DNA of 64,000 nucleotides from Polytrichum commune. Lineage: Eukaryota > Streptophyta > Polytrichopsida > Polytrichales > Polytrichaceae. Position numbers and translations under genes: made by a program. Below, one piece after another: positions 24,753 to 37,700 of this stretch. Below the pieces are notes generated by a model, which was not told the DNA's origin, did no database searches, and saw only the letters and a list, made by a program, of their open reading frames with translations. Every line of letters starts with the position of its first letter. Position 1 is the first letter of the stretch. The stretch lies in assembly GCA_950295325.1 (NCBI GenBank), contig OX485805.1, positions 38,675,501-38,739,500 on the forward strand, in the 5' to 3' direction.

Positions 24753-26149
24753 ACTCTACACTCTTTCCAAAAAAACTCTTTTGACTCTCCTTTCTATTCT
24801 CCTAATTGTCGTTCTATGCTACCGGAATGTCTTTCCGATAAAAAAATAGGTGGTAATCAATTTAATAATCACCAAGTTGTTATTGGCCACTCTCTTACCA
24901 TGTAGGGAAGACTTTCTCTCCACATGTGTAATAATGCCTCTACTAACCTTTCAATCTCTTATCAATTTTTGAGAAGGCATCTTTACGTTAATCTCTCAAA
25001 ACTTATCATTTCTTACTAAGTCCACAACTCCATAATGTAGCATTCGTTTTATAATATTTTTTGAACATAATACGAATTCACAACTATATGGGGCTTCAGT
25101 CATTTGTTAGCATGCTCACATTAAATACATATTAGTATTATCTATATATAGATACCATCTAGTTTTAGTATGGTCCATTAGTTGTATGAATGTCTTGACC
25201 ACAAATAGTTGTAATATAATTTTAGAACAACCATATATGAGCCAATCAAATATTACAATAATATAATAATTTTGATATTGATAAGGGTCTTAGTCTCATC
25301 ATAGTACATTCTATGTTCGTACCATTCCTCATCATAATCAATTCTCCAATTATCATTATATATAATTTTTAGTCTTAGATATTGTAGGTCTACACTTTGC
25401 ATTCAATTCTATGCATCCATAGAGCGCTATGCGTTCTCCACCCTCGGCCTTCACTTCTATGATCATTATGGAAATAAATGCTAGTTCAACACCTTAGATG
25501 TACAAGAATCAATTATGATTGAATTATGTTGAGCAAGAGAACTTAGTGTGTGTGTATATATATATATATATATGCTCAATTATCACCTGTCCTTGCCCGT
25601 GTTCATACACTACACTTCTTATGTTCATACATATATACTCTTCTTATCACAACTCCCTTTCTTTCCTACATTCTTGAGCTGACCCTTTTCCTATCAAGTA
25701 ATTGCCTTGAACCATCCAAACAATTTCTCTCACCTTTTACTTCAATTGGTAATCACTCACAATGTAAAACTCCTTAATTTTCACAAGTCTCTCAAGTAAC
25801 CACCTCTACTCACATGCTTTATAAATTCACAAGTGATTTCTCACTCGAATTATCATCTTTCACTTATGTGACTATTCTCACCCCAGGTGGGTGTCGATAA
25901 TCAATCATTACACAATTGTCTTTCAACACCTACAATTTCTCTCACCTCATGTGAACCCTATAATAATTTATCGCACGAGCTAGCTCTTTCCAACTCATGT
26001 GACTATCTCACCTCATATGAGTTTCTATATATAGCACTCGTCTAGTCTCCTAATCACAACCTCTCAACTTGATGATGTCTATTCTAACAATTACTTTGTA
26101 TGTACCTTAGGTTGGGATCAATGTATAGGAAAGACAATATGATTGCCCC
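24753..26149. other. intergenic; TG/TA microsatellite at 25546-25573
   Basis: No gene recognised. A compound (TG)n(TA)n microsatellite is present; the rest is AT-rich with CTCAC-rich phrases (25790-26050). Confidence 0.5.
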
Positions 26150-26157
26150 TTTCAAAT

Positions 26158-26567
26158 CACGGGTAGATCACTCCATTGTCAAGTTGAACACCACGTGCGA
26201 CCAAAAAAAATCTTCTTTTGGTAAGTTGCACCACCAAAATGGGTCAAAATTTTATCAAATGTTTTTCATGAGTAGATATACACAGTACCTATGACATAGT
26301 TAAAAGTGGTAACTAAATTTGATGATTTGTTTTTTTCATAAAACATACCGTTTCTAACTAGAATGACACAGAATTGAACTAAAACAATTACTAAAAAAAA
26401 CAAAGATGACTAAAAATTTCAAAAATATATACAAAAGATACTATCAATGGTTATGTATATGTAGAAAAAATATCATAAATTTTAAAGTTATATATGGCAT
26501 GTAATATATGGGTAGCAAACTTTGTCCGCACGTGGTGTCAACTTGACAATGAAGTGACCTCCCCGTG
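26158..26567. mobile_element. 410-bp hAT-type MITE, copy 1
   Basis: Inverted ends of about 40 bp begin CACGGG and contain TCACT-CATTGTCAAGTTG and CACGTGCG. An 8-bp duplication TTTCAAAT flanks it perfectly (26150-26157, 26568-26575). The interior includes CATACCGTTTCTAACTAG and TGGTTATGTATATGTAGAAA, shared with the copies at 50077, 54810 and 40032. Non-coding. It sits at the left edge of a decayed hAT transposase region. Confidence 0.93.
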
Positions 26568-26575
26568 TTTCAAAT

Positions 26576-28190
26576 ACAAAAAGAACGACAACAAGATGCA
26601 CGGGGGTCATTGTGTTAACAACAAAGGCCAGTTGGCAAAGCTTTATTTGCCAGGCTGTCAATGTGACTTGCAATTATGGATGAAATTTGCATGATTATGT
26701 TGAGGAAGGACAAGGGAAATGATGTAGTCGGCTCCGAACAACAAGCTTCATGTACAACCCAACGTAAACATGTCAAACCGCTTCATTGCTCCTTGCACCA
26801 TCATTAACAAAAGAAACAATATCTGAGCGGACTTTTGAACCCCACACACATGCCCAATGTCAAATGAGCCTAAATGAAACATGCAAAACTCCAAGAAATG
26901 CGAGTTGAAATGGTCACAAACCTTCTAAGCGGCTAATATCCCCACTGGTATTGTTCGCCATTCTACATTCATCGAGGACGTGAAGGCAACCAATGAGGCA
27001 AAAAAATCTATACAAACCGCCAAACTAACATCCAATGTGCAAATTTTACTTGATGATGCAGGGTTCAAGACTTGAAAATCAATGAAGTTGAAAACAAAAT
27101 CAATTATCCATAATATGGATACACTATTTGTTCAAATGGATGGAAGAATGTTATCCAACGGCTTTTGATGAACATTATGCAAATATGATGAGTGACATAT
27201 TCTTTAGTTTCATTAACACGTTTTGTAGCACAAAAGACGTTGATTACGTCTTCAGTGGTGTCAAACGATACATTGCGAGGTTGGACCCAAAAATGGTTGT
27301 CCAACTGTGTTTACACAATGTGGCAACCATGAAAAATGCAGTTAGCAATATTAGCTGGAATGACCACATATAGCAAGGGTTGTGCGGCTCATTGTTTGAA
27401 CTTGTTATGGAAGGATTGGAGAAAACAACAATAGGAAAAGGACATTATCATATACATCCAGGCCCATCAATGTCCTATGTTGGATTTCCTTATTTACTCA
27501 ACCAATTTGGGATTGGAAATTCTTGGGTCCATGAAATTTGCCACCACCTAATGATTGATTGACTCTTCAAGGTCAAACATGATTTGGAACAAACGGCTAT
27601 ACATCCAGTTGGACTGCCTACATAAATAAGGTGAGTAAGAAAAGCGATGATTGGAGGAGTGCCAGAAATGGGCGAGGCTGGTTGACGATGGAAAATTTGG
27701 AAAAACATGTGCCTAGCCTTAGAAATCATCCTTTGCACTTAACCCACAACTTCGTCACGTTGGCCAAAGAAGATTTTTATAGCCGGTGCCATATGATGAA
27801 CACATACCTTTATCATGCAGGTGAAATGTTAATGTGTATTTATTAAATGACCTTAGCATCCACAAAGATGCCACCATTAAATCAAAATTTTTGGATGTCA
27901 TGAGGAGGTTGACGATGGACATTGACAGTCAATATGTTCGAGTTGTGGCCAACTTTCAAGCATTTAAGAAGTGTGGAAGTGCATTTGCTAATATGCCTCT
28001 AGCCATGGAAGCCAACATTCCACCCTACAAGTGGTGGGACTGTGGTGGCACACACTTGGCCCCTTTGGCCTTATATATTGTCCATGTGCATTCTTGATGA
28101 ATGTTGTGGGTCATTCCTTTGTAGTAAACTAGGAAGACTTACAATAGAATATCATCTTAATTTATAATCATTTGGAAAACTACCATGTCC
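26576..28190 (+). pseudogene. decayed hAT transposase (DUF659 / hATC type)
   Basis: Three reading frames on the plus strand together resemble a BED/DUF659-class hAT transposase. The hallmark CAAHCLNL is at 27381-27404, shortly after a segment like the 'DNAxxMKNA' block (about 27290-27345) in which the usual catalytic Asp is replaced by His. Further on are a segment around GIGNSWVHEI, a stretch like NPLHLTHNFVTLAKEDFYS (near 27725-27785), and a KWWDCGGTHLAPLA block (about 28030-28070) typical of the C-terminal dimerisation domain. Several stops and frame changes interrupt it, so it is dead. The 5' part with the zinc finger is barely recognisable. Element ends were not found. Confidence 0.75.
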
Positions 28191-30589
28191 TATTCGTGTG
28201 CTTGATTAAGTCCTCAATAACTTATTACCATCCCTCTCCTATGATTATAATATAAATACTTACAGAGTTAAGAAATGTCAATCTGAATTATCTTCACTCC
28301 AATTGCAAGGCTCATTGATTATGAGAAATAACTAAGATGGAATGAGCTCTTGGAGGTGTATTAATATCTTCCATGCATTGCGGCCATACCCAAGAAGGTC
28401 ATTGTACCACATATGTGCCTATGGTGTATATTTTTTTGCTCGATATGGTTCTTTAGGAAAGAAATTTTTTTTGTAAATGGAGTTACATTGAAATAAAAAG
28501 TTTAAGAGACATGTGAATCATATGACTATGAACTTTAGATATAGAAAAGAAAGATTTAAAGAGGCCATAGTCTGATAAGAAATGATGCACCCTCTTGATT
28601 ACAACACATGGTAATTGTCTAGTGTAAGTAGAGGATTTTTTCTCCTTCTCGGGGGGGGGGGGGGGGGGGGGGATATAGATTTTTGACTTAGTATTGAACC
28701 TTCGTCAAAATCTCTTAACTTGCATATGAAGTTCTAAGGATTATGTTTGTTGGGTGAGGGAATTGCCTTAGAATTACTTTGACCATTGTCTAAGATAATC
28801 TAAGGTAAGCCAAGTTTTGATATTAATTCATTTGCTTCTTCCTATTGCTTTTTTAAGTGATGCAGAGTAGTGTGGAAGATTTTGGAGTGAACCGGTAATT
28901 CTTGATTGAATAGTCTTTGAAGAATTGTTTGGCATTGGGAGTCTGCAGTGATATCAACCAATATCTTGTGATGGGTTTAATTTGACAAGAAGATTTCCTC
29001 ATGGTGTGGGTGATTGCAAACCAAATATAATTCTAGCTTATGAGTTGTCAAACTGGGTGGATTGTTTGCATAATTAAGCATAAATTCTACAAAGAAAGGC
29101 AATTGTTTGTTCAAGTGTAATTCCAAAGAGAGAAGCACTAGAGAGTTATATCTTGTTGTCAAACATTGGAAGAATGAATGAGAGTGATGTTGGTGAAGTC
29201 AATTGAATGGGGATTGTTGAATCAGGGGGTAAGCTTTATTGAAAATCAAAGAACTTAAGTTTTACTTCTCAATCAATAGTATGTGAGAGATGTAGGTAAA
29301 CTTGGATGGAAAATTGAATAAGTCCGTACCTAGGATGTTGCTAAGATACAAGTAAACTAATATTAATCAAAAGAATAGTTCATACAATTGTTAATGCATG
29401 TGAGAATAACTCGGGTAGCCTAGGTTTCTGTAAACCTTGCAAGTCGATGGATGAGTTGTGAGGATAAAATGGTGTTATTTGATATTACATTTTCATGCCA
29501 AGATTTTTACTCAATAAGAAGATACAAGACCATAGCCTGTGAAATTGATTCATTCAAAATCTATTGACTATCTTCCTTGAGTGCACTCTTATCGTTAGCA
29601 CATGGAAATTGAGAATATTGTGTAGTAGATTTCACAAGAGTAGAATAGAGTGGTGGGTGTCGTTGTAGTATGGCATGTTTATTCCATTGGAATTCAATTG
29701 AAGATGCTACCTATAGATGGAAATTCATTTGAATAATTAATAGTTTGTCCTTTGGTGTTCTAGTTACACTTCTTAACATTATATTGCTAATTGTTCTTGC
29801 CATAGCCCAAAAGAGTAGAACCCGTTGTTTATACATTTGCGTGTTAAAGAGTTGAGTCCATGTTGGTTGCAGTGGAGTTCCAACTTAGGGACTCCAGTGG
29901 CGGATAACTATCACTCATGATTGGAGTTGAGGTGAAAAAATCATAGTATGAAAGCCTAATTAAAATGCAAGATTAATAAAGGAAATTGAAACCTTGGAAG
30001 GGTGACTGCATAACACTTTCAAATAACAGTAAAAAACCAACTAACACAAGACAATTGAATACACCAAAGTGCCCTTGGCTTTGGTAAAAGATACAAAATA
30101 GGTTCCACGTGTAAAATTCTTGACGATGGATGTGCCTATGTTTGTGCACCACACAATGCCCAATTAAGATGAACTCACTGCCCAAATTATTGCCTAGGTA
30201 AAATAATGTGAGATTGAGAGACTGTCACCAAATGCATGTATTGTGGTTGAGAGGCTTCAAAACCTTTATACTTGATATATGATTTGTCCACCCAAAATCC
30301 TAAATAACTTGAAATGAACCTAACATTGTCCTAATAAAACTTATTTGAGATACCTAGACGATATAAAGATCACCTTTCAAGTCTTCCCTGAGCATTTCCT
30401 TGGGTTTTGTCGTATCCAAAAATCTAAACTATAGTGCCTCAAGTTGGTTGCCATTCCATCGACCTTCATCATTTTTGGGAATGCAACCAAGCATAGCCCA
30501 GTGTGTATGGACGAGTGTTCTTAATATCTTGCACAAATTGGTTTGCTATTCCAAGTATACATGGCAACATTGAGTGATGTATCATGCTA
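28191..30589. other. intergenic, no gene recognised; G22 run
   Basis: AT-rich DNA with no coding domain. A run of 22 Gs lies at 28651-28672, preceded by CTC; it resembles the CTCG-G(n) terminus of the giant element family but lacks the following CACT and has no partner end. Confidence 0.5.
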
Positions 30590-31818
30590 AACGTCATGCA
30601 TCATTCCAAGTATACATCACTAAGCTTTATTGTAGGTGGAGCACCATCATCCACATCTATTAAATGTAGATCAACATTAAGATCAAAGTCTTGTGCATAA
30701 TTGATTCTCAAAGCATCATCCACCAACTCATCAATACTCAATTCTAGCTCAGTAATCTCTTCTCTTTCCATTTGAATGTAAGTCTCGATTGACATCTCAT
30801 CATCACCCAATGGAACAAAGATAGAACATTCTTTCATGGACATTTAATAATAAACATGTGATTAGTATGAGATGATTAGCAAATCCAAATCGAAGTTGTA
30901 GTCGTTTGTCAAATATTTTTTGGAGCTCACAATGATATGTTGTTCATTGTCAAAGTAGAAACCCTAAACCGGCGGAGATAGAGTCACGTGTGGAGGGGCC
31001 ATCATGTTTTGAAATAAAATTATTATATTCCCAGTATTGAAAAGTTGAAATTGTCCTTGTAATTGAGAGAACAATTGTGAGATGAAAAAAATTCTCAAAT
31101 TTGATGCATCTCACTTTGGTTTGTCCCATGATGATTCCCCTCTATCATGGGACATACAAACTTCCCATCTATAACATTATAACCCATGGGATTTAAGGGG
31201 TATGTCCCATGTTCTTCCCATGAGACATGGTTGGAAGTTGCTTGTGCCATACTTCATAATTCCACATGATAGCCTTTCTAATGTTGGGCACCACCTTCCT
31301 TAACTCCTTGAATACTGTGATAAAACCCACTACAAAAGTTTTTTCTTGTACTGAATTTTGAAAGATGTTATTATACCTTGATCCAAAGGATGAACTACGC
31401 TTGTAACAATGGGAGGGAGAAATACCAAAGTCGTATACACAAAGATGACTGAGAGAGCACAAAGCAAGAGAGTGCACAAAGATATTGTTGATACTATGTC
31501 ACCCGTGTACAAGGCAACATACTAGGCAAGAGGCCACTCTAACCCTAATTATCATTAAGTTCCCAATGATAAGTGAAGTTCCCAAGTAGTTCCCAGGTGA
31601 AAATGGATGTATTTTAGATGTACATAACATAAATGAATTTTTTTTGAGCATTAATTACCTCTTTAATATGACAAAATGGAGATTCGAAATGTCGTATTAT
31701 CGAGTGTCGTAGTCATATCAAAGAGGGAGTTTTGAACTAAAAATTTTGGTCGTGCAAAAATGTGTCGTAATATCAAGGGTGTCGCATAAACAAGTGTCAT
31801 ACTAACGAGGTTAGACTG
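30590..31818 (-). mobile_element. pogo/Tigger-type transposon, decayed
   Basis: The right end, read inward, is CAGTCTAACCTCGTTAGTAT with TA at 31819-31820, as in the pogo group. On the minus strand 31512-31330 holds the block VFLPPIVTSVVHPLDQGII, the well-known pogo/Tigger/CENP-B stretch before the third catalytic residue. An acidic C-terminal stretch (30843-30601; EEITELELSIDELVDDAL) resembles the Tigger tail. The 5' half with the helix-turn-helix and the first two acidic residues is missing or unrecognisable, and frames are interrupted. The left terminus was not found. Confidence 0.75.
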
Positions 31819-33716
31819 TACTGTTATCCTAGCTGCCAAGTCTGTACACCCATTTAATTATGTTTGATCTACTAATTAAAGAGCCCGGGCATAGTCCCTC
31901 CTTGCATGTTGTATTTAAATAAGGGCCGCTTTACACTGCGGTGGAGAAGTGCACCGGTCGGTCAAGAACTTTCTCCCAAGACATGGTTGTTTGAAGCGTG
32001 GGATGGTATGCCGGAGAAGATGAAAAGACAATAAAATAATGCCTTAAGAAGTTTTGACCACCCGTAGTGTAACCACCTACAGGAGAAGTGTATTGGACAA
32101 CTTCACCAAGAGGAGAAGTCCACCGGACTACTTCACAAAACGGTCAAAGCCGGCCATAATAGAAACCTTACCCCCTAAATGACCATTGTATTGATTTTTT
32201 TTTTAATTTGATAAAAAAAAAAATGTATATGGGAATGGTCTAGAAATTCTTTCATGACAATAATTTAATTGAAAATATTCCACCTCTTTACTACATCCAA
32301 ATTAAGGTAAATAAGTAGGTAACATTATCTTTTTATTGATTTTTAAAGAAATTACATGTTGGTATAGTCCAACCTCGTTAATACGACACTCGTTTATACG
32401 ACACCCTCAATATTATGACACATTTTTACGAGACCAAACTTTTTAGTTCAAAACTCCCTCTTTTATACGACTACAACACTCGATAATGCAACATATAGAA
32501 TCTCCGTTGTGTCATATTAAAGAGGTAGTTAATGCTAGAATTCCTTTCATCTATATAATGTACATCTAAAATACATCCATCTTCACTTGGGAACTACTTG
32601 GGAACTTCACTTATTGTTGGGAACTTAATGGTAAGTAGGGTTACTAGTGTAGAATGGACATGGTTAGGGTGAGAGTGGCCTCCTGCCTAGTATGTTGCCT
32701 TGTACACGGGTGATATAGTATCACCAGTATCTTGATGCTAAATATCATGCATCATTGTTGTCTAGTTTCTTATTAGAGAACTCTTTATATTTTGGTGTTA
32801 ATGAAATTATTAGTTTCCAAAAGTTAGATGGAAATTTAGATAAGATGATGGTTGCTAACTTGGGTGGCACTCGGGGGGGGGGGGGGGCACTAACCTTAAT
32901 GTAAACACACTAGGTGCGTCCGAAGGGTATTTTTTGGGGGGGTATTACATTTCCTCTTTTCAATTGCAGGGACCCTATTGTTTCCTAATTTGTTAACATC
33001 AATCATTATTTTGGGGGCTATTGTTTGTTTAAAAAAAAGATTAGCTCAAAATTGCATAGGCTATGTTATGTTAAATTTTGAATTCTGGCCATAAATGATT
33101 TAGCTCTTGTAGCATTAACACACATTCATACATCAAACCAAACACATATCACAAATGTTGCATATGCAATATGCGAGATCGTGAAACTGCATGTATTCTA
33201 TAATTCTGAAAATTGAACAAGCCTACATGTGAACATCAACATCCGAATGCATTGATACCACAAGGGATCTCGTGTTGCATGTTTCAGAATGCACCTCAAA
33301 ATGTTCCAAGCTAAGAACTCATGCAGACATGTTGTTTCACTCCCTGAGAGTTTGGGGCATCTGAGCATTTATACATAAAGGTTCATTCAAAGGGATAAGA
33401 TGCAATTGACTGCATGTTATGTTGGTTAGAGTTTAGGCTTCAAGGTTGTGTATAATGCAGTTGTTCACACCCTAAGCCCTCATATGGCGTATACCCTAAG
33501 TCCTCACCTGGATAAACCCCAAGTCTTCATATGGACTCACAAAAATTTCAAGACCCTGCCATTCACACATAGAACTCCAGCAAGTTGTTGAAGTGCACAA
33601 ACTCATTTGCATTAAGGGTTAAAGGGTGTGTCTAAAACACGATTTCTAATTGCCTACCTAAACCCCAGTCTGACATATCCTATCTACACTGGCATTCTGA
33701 ATTGCTCACACAAACA

Positions 33717-34306
33717 TCACACACGCCCGTCGGAAGTGTTAACTGGGGACCTCCACAGCTTGGTTCCGTTCTCGGCCCCAAACGCTGGAACGGCCTCCTC
33801 TTCAATAACCCGACCACGCTCCAGAATGTCGCGTAAATACCACAACTCTGCATCAGTCAAAGCTCTGACATACGAATTTAGAATATTGTCTGGAGCTGCC
33901 CTAGCCACAACATGGTTCACACTTAGTGTGTCCCAGTTCCTTCTGTAGCCCAGGACCACCTCATCCTGTGTGGAAATCCACTTGGGCGGAAGAATGAGCT
34001 CCGCCTCTACAATTGCAAGTCTCAGAGCGTGATACTCCAGATAACTGTCAACCTGAGCCCCAACAGGATGCATCCAGTTCAAATAACAACTTCAAACCAA
34101 ACAAATCTGCCAGGGGTATTGAAGGTATTGAGGGGTTTAGGGCGAGGTTTTACCTCTGACCGCCAAGCTGTGCACACAGCTCGTGCTGTTGTGATGGATG
34201 CGAGCAGCTCCGCATGTGGGCCGATAATTGCGCCCCACTCACCGTGTTCCTCTCTCACTTTGCGGAACAGGGACTCCACATATGCATCGCGCCCCACAAT
34301 CTCCAT
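33717..34306 (-). CDS. accessory protein of giant transposon, unknown function
   Basis: Two exons, 34306-34154 and 34052-33717, around a 101-bp GT-AG phase-0 intron, give 162 residues. The start follows a good context (AACATGG), though an exon further upstream is possible because CAG precedes it. The protein is rich in helices by eye, with charged and aromatic residues (ESLFRKVREEHGEWG, ELWYLRDILERGRVIEEE) and no signal peptide, membrane segment or cysteine motif. I recognise no family. It lies downstream of the transposase on the same strand, inside the same ends, so it probably belongs to the element: perhaps a DNA-binding, regulatory or anti-silencing partner, as second proteins of other plant transposons are. 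That role is inference. Confidence 0.65.
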
Positions 34307-34797
34307 GTTGCCTGCCTGGTTTAGGGTTTACACGCGAATCAATCAGTGCAGGTTAAACACCAAAACAGAAGGCAACCAACCTAACTGGGCGTTGGGGTTT
34401 AGGGTTTACCTGTCTGTGATGGTTTAGGTTGCAGGTAGTGCCGCTCACCACATGTGTCTTTGAGGGTTGTGGTTGCAGGTTAGCCGCTCGGCACAGGGGA
34501 CACAAAAGACAACAGGTAACGCCTCAACACTCAATCCTCATCAACTAACAACTAACATCAATTTCAGTAGCAAAAGAAGCAACAAGGTGGGATTTAGGGG
34601 CTTCTGGACTAACTTGTCTGAACGTGGGAATGTGACGCAGGTAATTCACAACAGGTAAGTCCTTTCCCCCGTCGAAATACCTAACTGTTTCTAACCCTAA
34701 GTCTACACTAACATTCTAGATCCTCATCCATGTAATCCCTAACCAACAGGGACAAGTTAGGATCAAAATACTTTAAAATAAGGCTGTGATCTTAAGG

Positions 34798-37700
34798 TCA
34801 TTTGTCAGTGCGCACAAATTCGTCTAGACTTTTAGCATCCGTGTCGTCTAGAGTATACACATTCGTCCTCATATTGAATGACATGCTCACTGTGGATATA
34901 ACAGAATCTATATCTATCCATTGGGTGTCCGAACCTTCATACTTGTATTTCAAATGACCGGGAGATTTTGTAAACCAATTTAACAGAACCATAATTGAGG
35001 GGGTAGAACTTACCTTCTTACCTTTGACGCACATCCTGTTCATCATGTCGATGGGATTTCGGCAATTCCCCCATTGTTTTCCACATTGTCTCTTGATTTT
35101 CTGAACACGGCCCAACCACCATGTTCCAACATCGACCCCCAAAGAAACTGGGGTGGGTCTCCCTCTCCTACCACTCGAACGGACCCCCCTCCTTTGGGCA
35201 GCTTTCACTGCAGAAGATGTGGTTGTTGTGTTCCTTTGAACAAAGAACACACCACAATCGCTACCGATCCCCAACAACATGGTGGATTCGCACGATGCAG
35301 TTGATAAATAATCCTCGAAATTATTGAAGTACACCGAGTTCCTAACACGGGTCAAGCGATCTTTGGACAGGTAAGGATTCCCGTTGAGTTCAGATACAAG
35401 TGTTGACTTGTATATGGTTTTCCCCCCATACTCAACTGTTGGGACAATAGTTTGAGCATGTGTTGCACCGGAATTTGTCAAGGAGGGCGCAGGAGGCTCC
35501 ACGGCACCCATAAGCTCAGAGAGTGCATCCATGCACTCACCCTCTGCGATTCCAAGCGGTTCGGGGTCATCCTCAAGCTCATCCTCCAGGTGGACGACAT
35601 TGTCGTTGGCATCCGTGTCAACCATAGCGTCCCTGAGAGCTTCACCATCTCCATCATCACTTGTAGTTGCCTTCTTTGGAGGGACATATGCCCAATATTT
35701 GGGGTCATTGGATTCTACAAGCCACGGTTGCATAAACCATTTCTTCTCTCGCGCCACACTTGAAGGGCCCATGTTAAGAATCCTGATCATGGATTGGGCT
35801 TCCCGCAGTCCCTCTTTCAATGAATCAATCAACTTAGAGTCATCGTTGATCAAAGAATAGTCACCCAAATCAGGACCTGACATTCCTTCCTCCAATGGGT
35901 GCAACTCTGCCCATATGTTTCTCTGTTTGTTATGCACTCTATCAAATTTCAGTCCATTGTCGCCATATTCGATGGCTGATAATTGATTTAGAGTGTTAGC
36001 ACAGTTTACTAATTCATGAAAATCGTACGCTCTTTCTATTCCTTGCATTCCTCCCACTTTACTAAAGAAGATCTCACAGGCATCGCTACCGGTCAAGTGA
36101 AGTGGAACAGGTAGATTATCATGGTGCTCCCTAAAATATTTAATAAGAAAAACCACAAAATGACACGAAATTTGCACATCTAAAAAACATTGATTGCTAA
36201 CAAAACACTCTTGAGTTGTCAGACTTTTTGTGTTTCCCCCAACAGCATGGTCTCCGTGCTGAAACCACAATCTCCAAATGCGGAAAAAGAAGCTTACCTT
36301 AGACGCAAGGACGATCCGTTGTCGAAGGTCCAGCGACACCGATAAAAATATGTCAACGTAGTCAGCACAAATCTGCAAGTACATCTCAGTACCAAGTGTC
36401 CTCTCCTGATGGGTATCGCGTCCAACTCTGATGTCCTTTAGACATGTCCTTACCTTCAATGCACAAAGACGTTGTGCACTCGCCCAATTCTGCCGGTCAC
36501 TCCTGTTGACATCCTCTTGGCGCAGACCGTGCTGATCAAATGTATATTTGTTGTAAACCTGTCCAACATGGCCCAAACAACAAATATCCAACCCTAATTG
36601 CAAAGTTTTGACTACACTATCTAAGGGATTAATCAACTTCTTCCCGTTATGTATGAAATCTTGATCATGTAAACCTTGGACTCTATTTCCTACTCCTAAC
36701 ACAGCGGACAAGACAAAACCCTCCCAAGGGACCTCAAATCTGTGTCCAGACTTACCAGTGTAATCTTCTAGCATTAGTTGTCGTCTGCGTGAGTCGCCAT
36801 CAGAAGCATGGCCAACAACCGGGCCGACAGATTCCTCACAATGCAACTTCCACAAGCTGTCGATTCGTCCCCAATGACTGCAGACCCAACAACTATCGAA
36901 ACAATTGCAAGTGCAAGACACAGCTAGGACCAACCGCGGCAATTTTGCATGCAAAGGGTTCACCATTATTACCTTTGCAAAGCTGCCAATCTTATCGCCA
37001 CGGAAAGCATCAAGGATGTTCTCATAACCTGTATTACCCTCACCTACATAGGGTTTGAAGTCTACAACACATTTGTGGTTGATTTTTGACCCACAAAAAC
37101 ATGCCAACACGTCAAATTGGGGTTCCCATGTTATCCTGGCCTTGACTTTTGTCTCGTCTTCGGCAAGGATAACAGGCACTGGACCTGTCACCCCGTGTGC
37201 ATTCTTGGCCTCACGGTAGATTCTTGCTACAGACTGGAAAATCAACGGGTGTTCTCCTGCTACAAAGCGAACACCCTTGATGTTCTCACGTTTCACTGTA
37301 CTGTAAGAAGGAGCTGCGAAATTCAAAGAAAACAAGTCACACATTCGTCGTCCCCCATAAACCTTCATTGCCTGGCAAAATGATTTCGAATTATTGGAAA
37401 ACCGGTGGCCCTGTTTTTGGCGGTTTAGATTGTTGGCGACATCGCGGAGGAAGTCCCACAGGGTTGGTTTCCCTCCGAAGGCGTTTGTTCTGTGAGCAGC
37501 CAAGATATTATTACATACAGACAATACATCCTTCCTATTAAAATTTTCTTGAGCACTAAGACGCAATCCATGCTTTGCCATTTTGAGTTGTACTACCCTA
37601 GCCTTCATGGACCACCGCATAGCTCTCTCTTCACGAAATTTTCTACCTAAAATACGGTTGTGCAATGCAAGTTCATGAACAGACAAGCAATCGATTCGAC

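Noticed and set aside
28648-28672. CTC plus G22 run as a possible end of the giant element family
   Set aside because: No CACT after the run, no partner terminus and no duplication.
36140-36300. Possible intron in the giant transposase frame, with a strong AAG|GTAAGC donor near 36298
   Set aside because: No acceptor nearby keeps the frame, and the enclosed residues (CFLDVQISCHFVVFLI) read like conserved protein.
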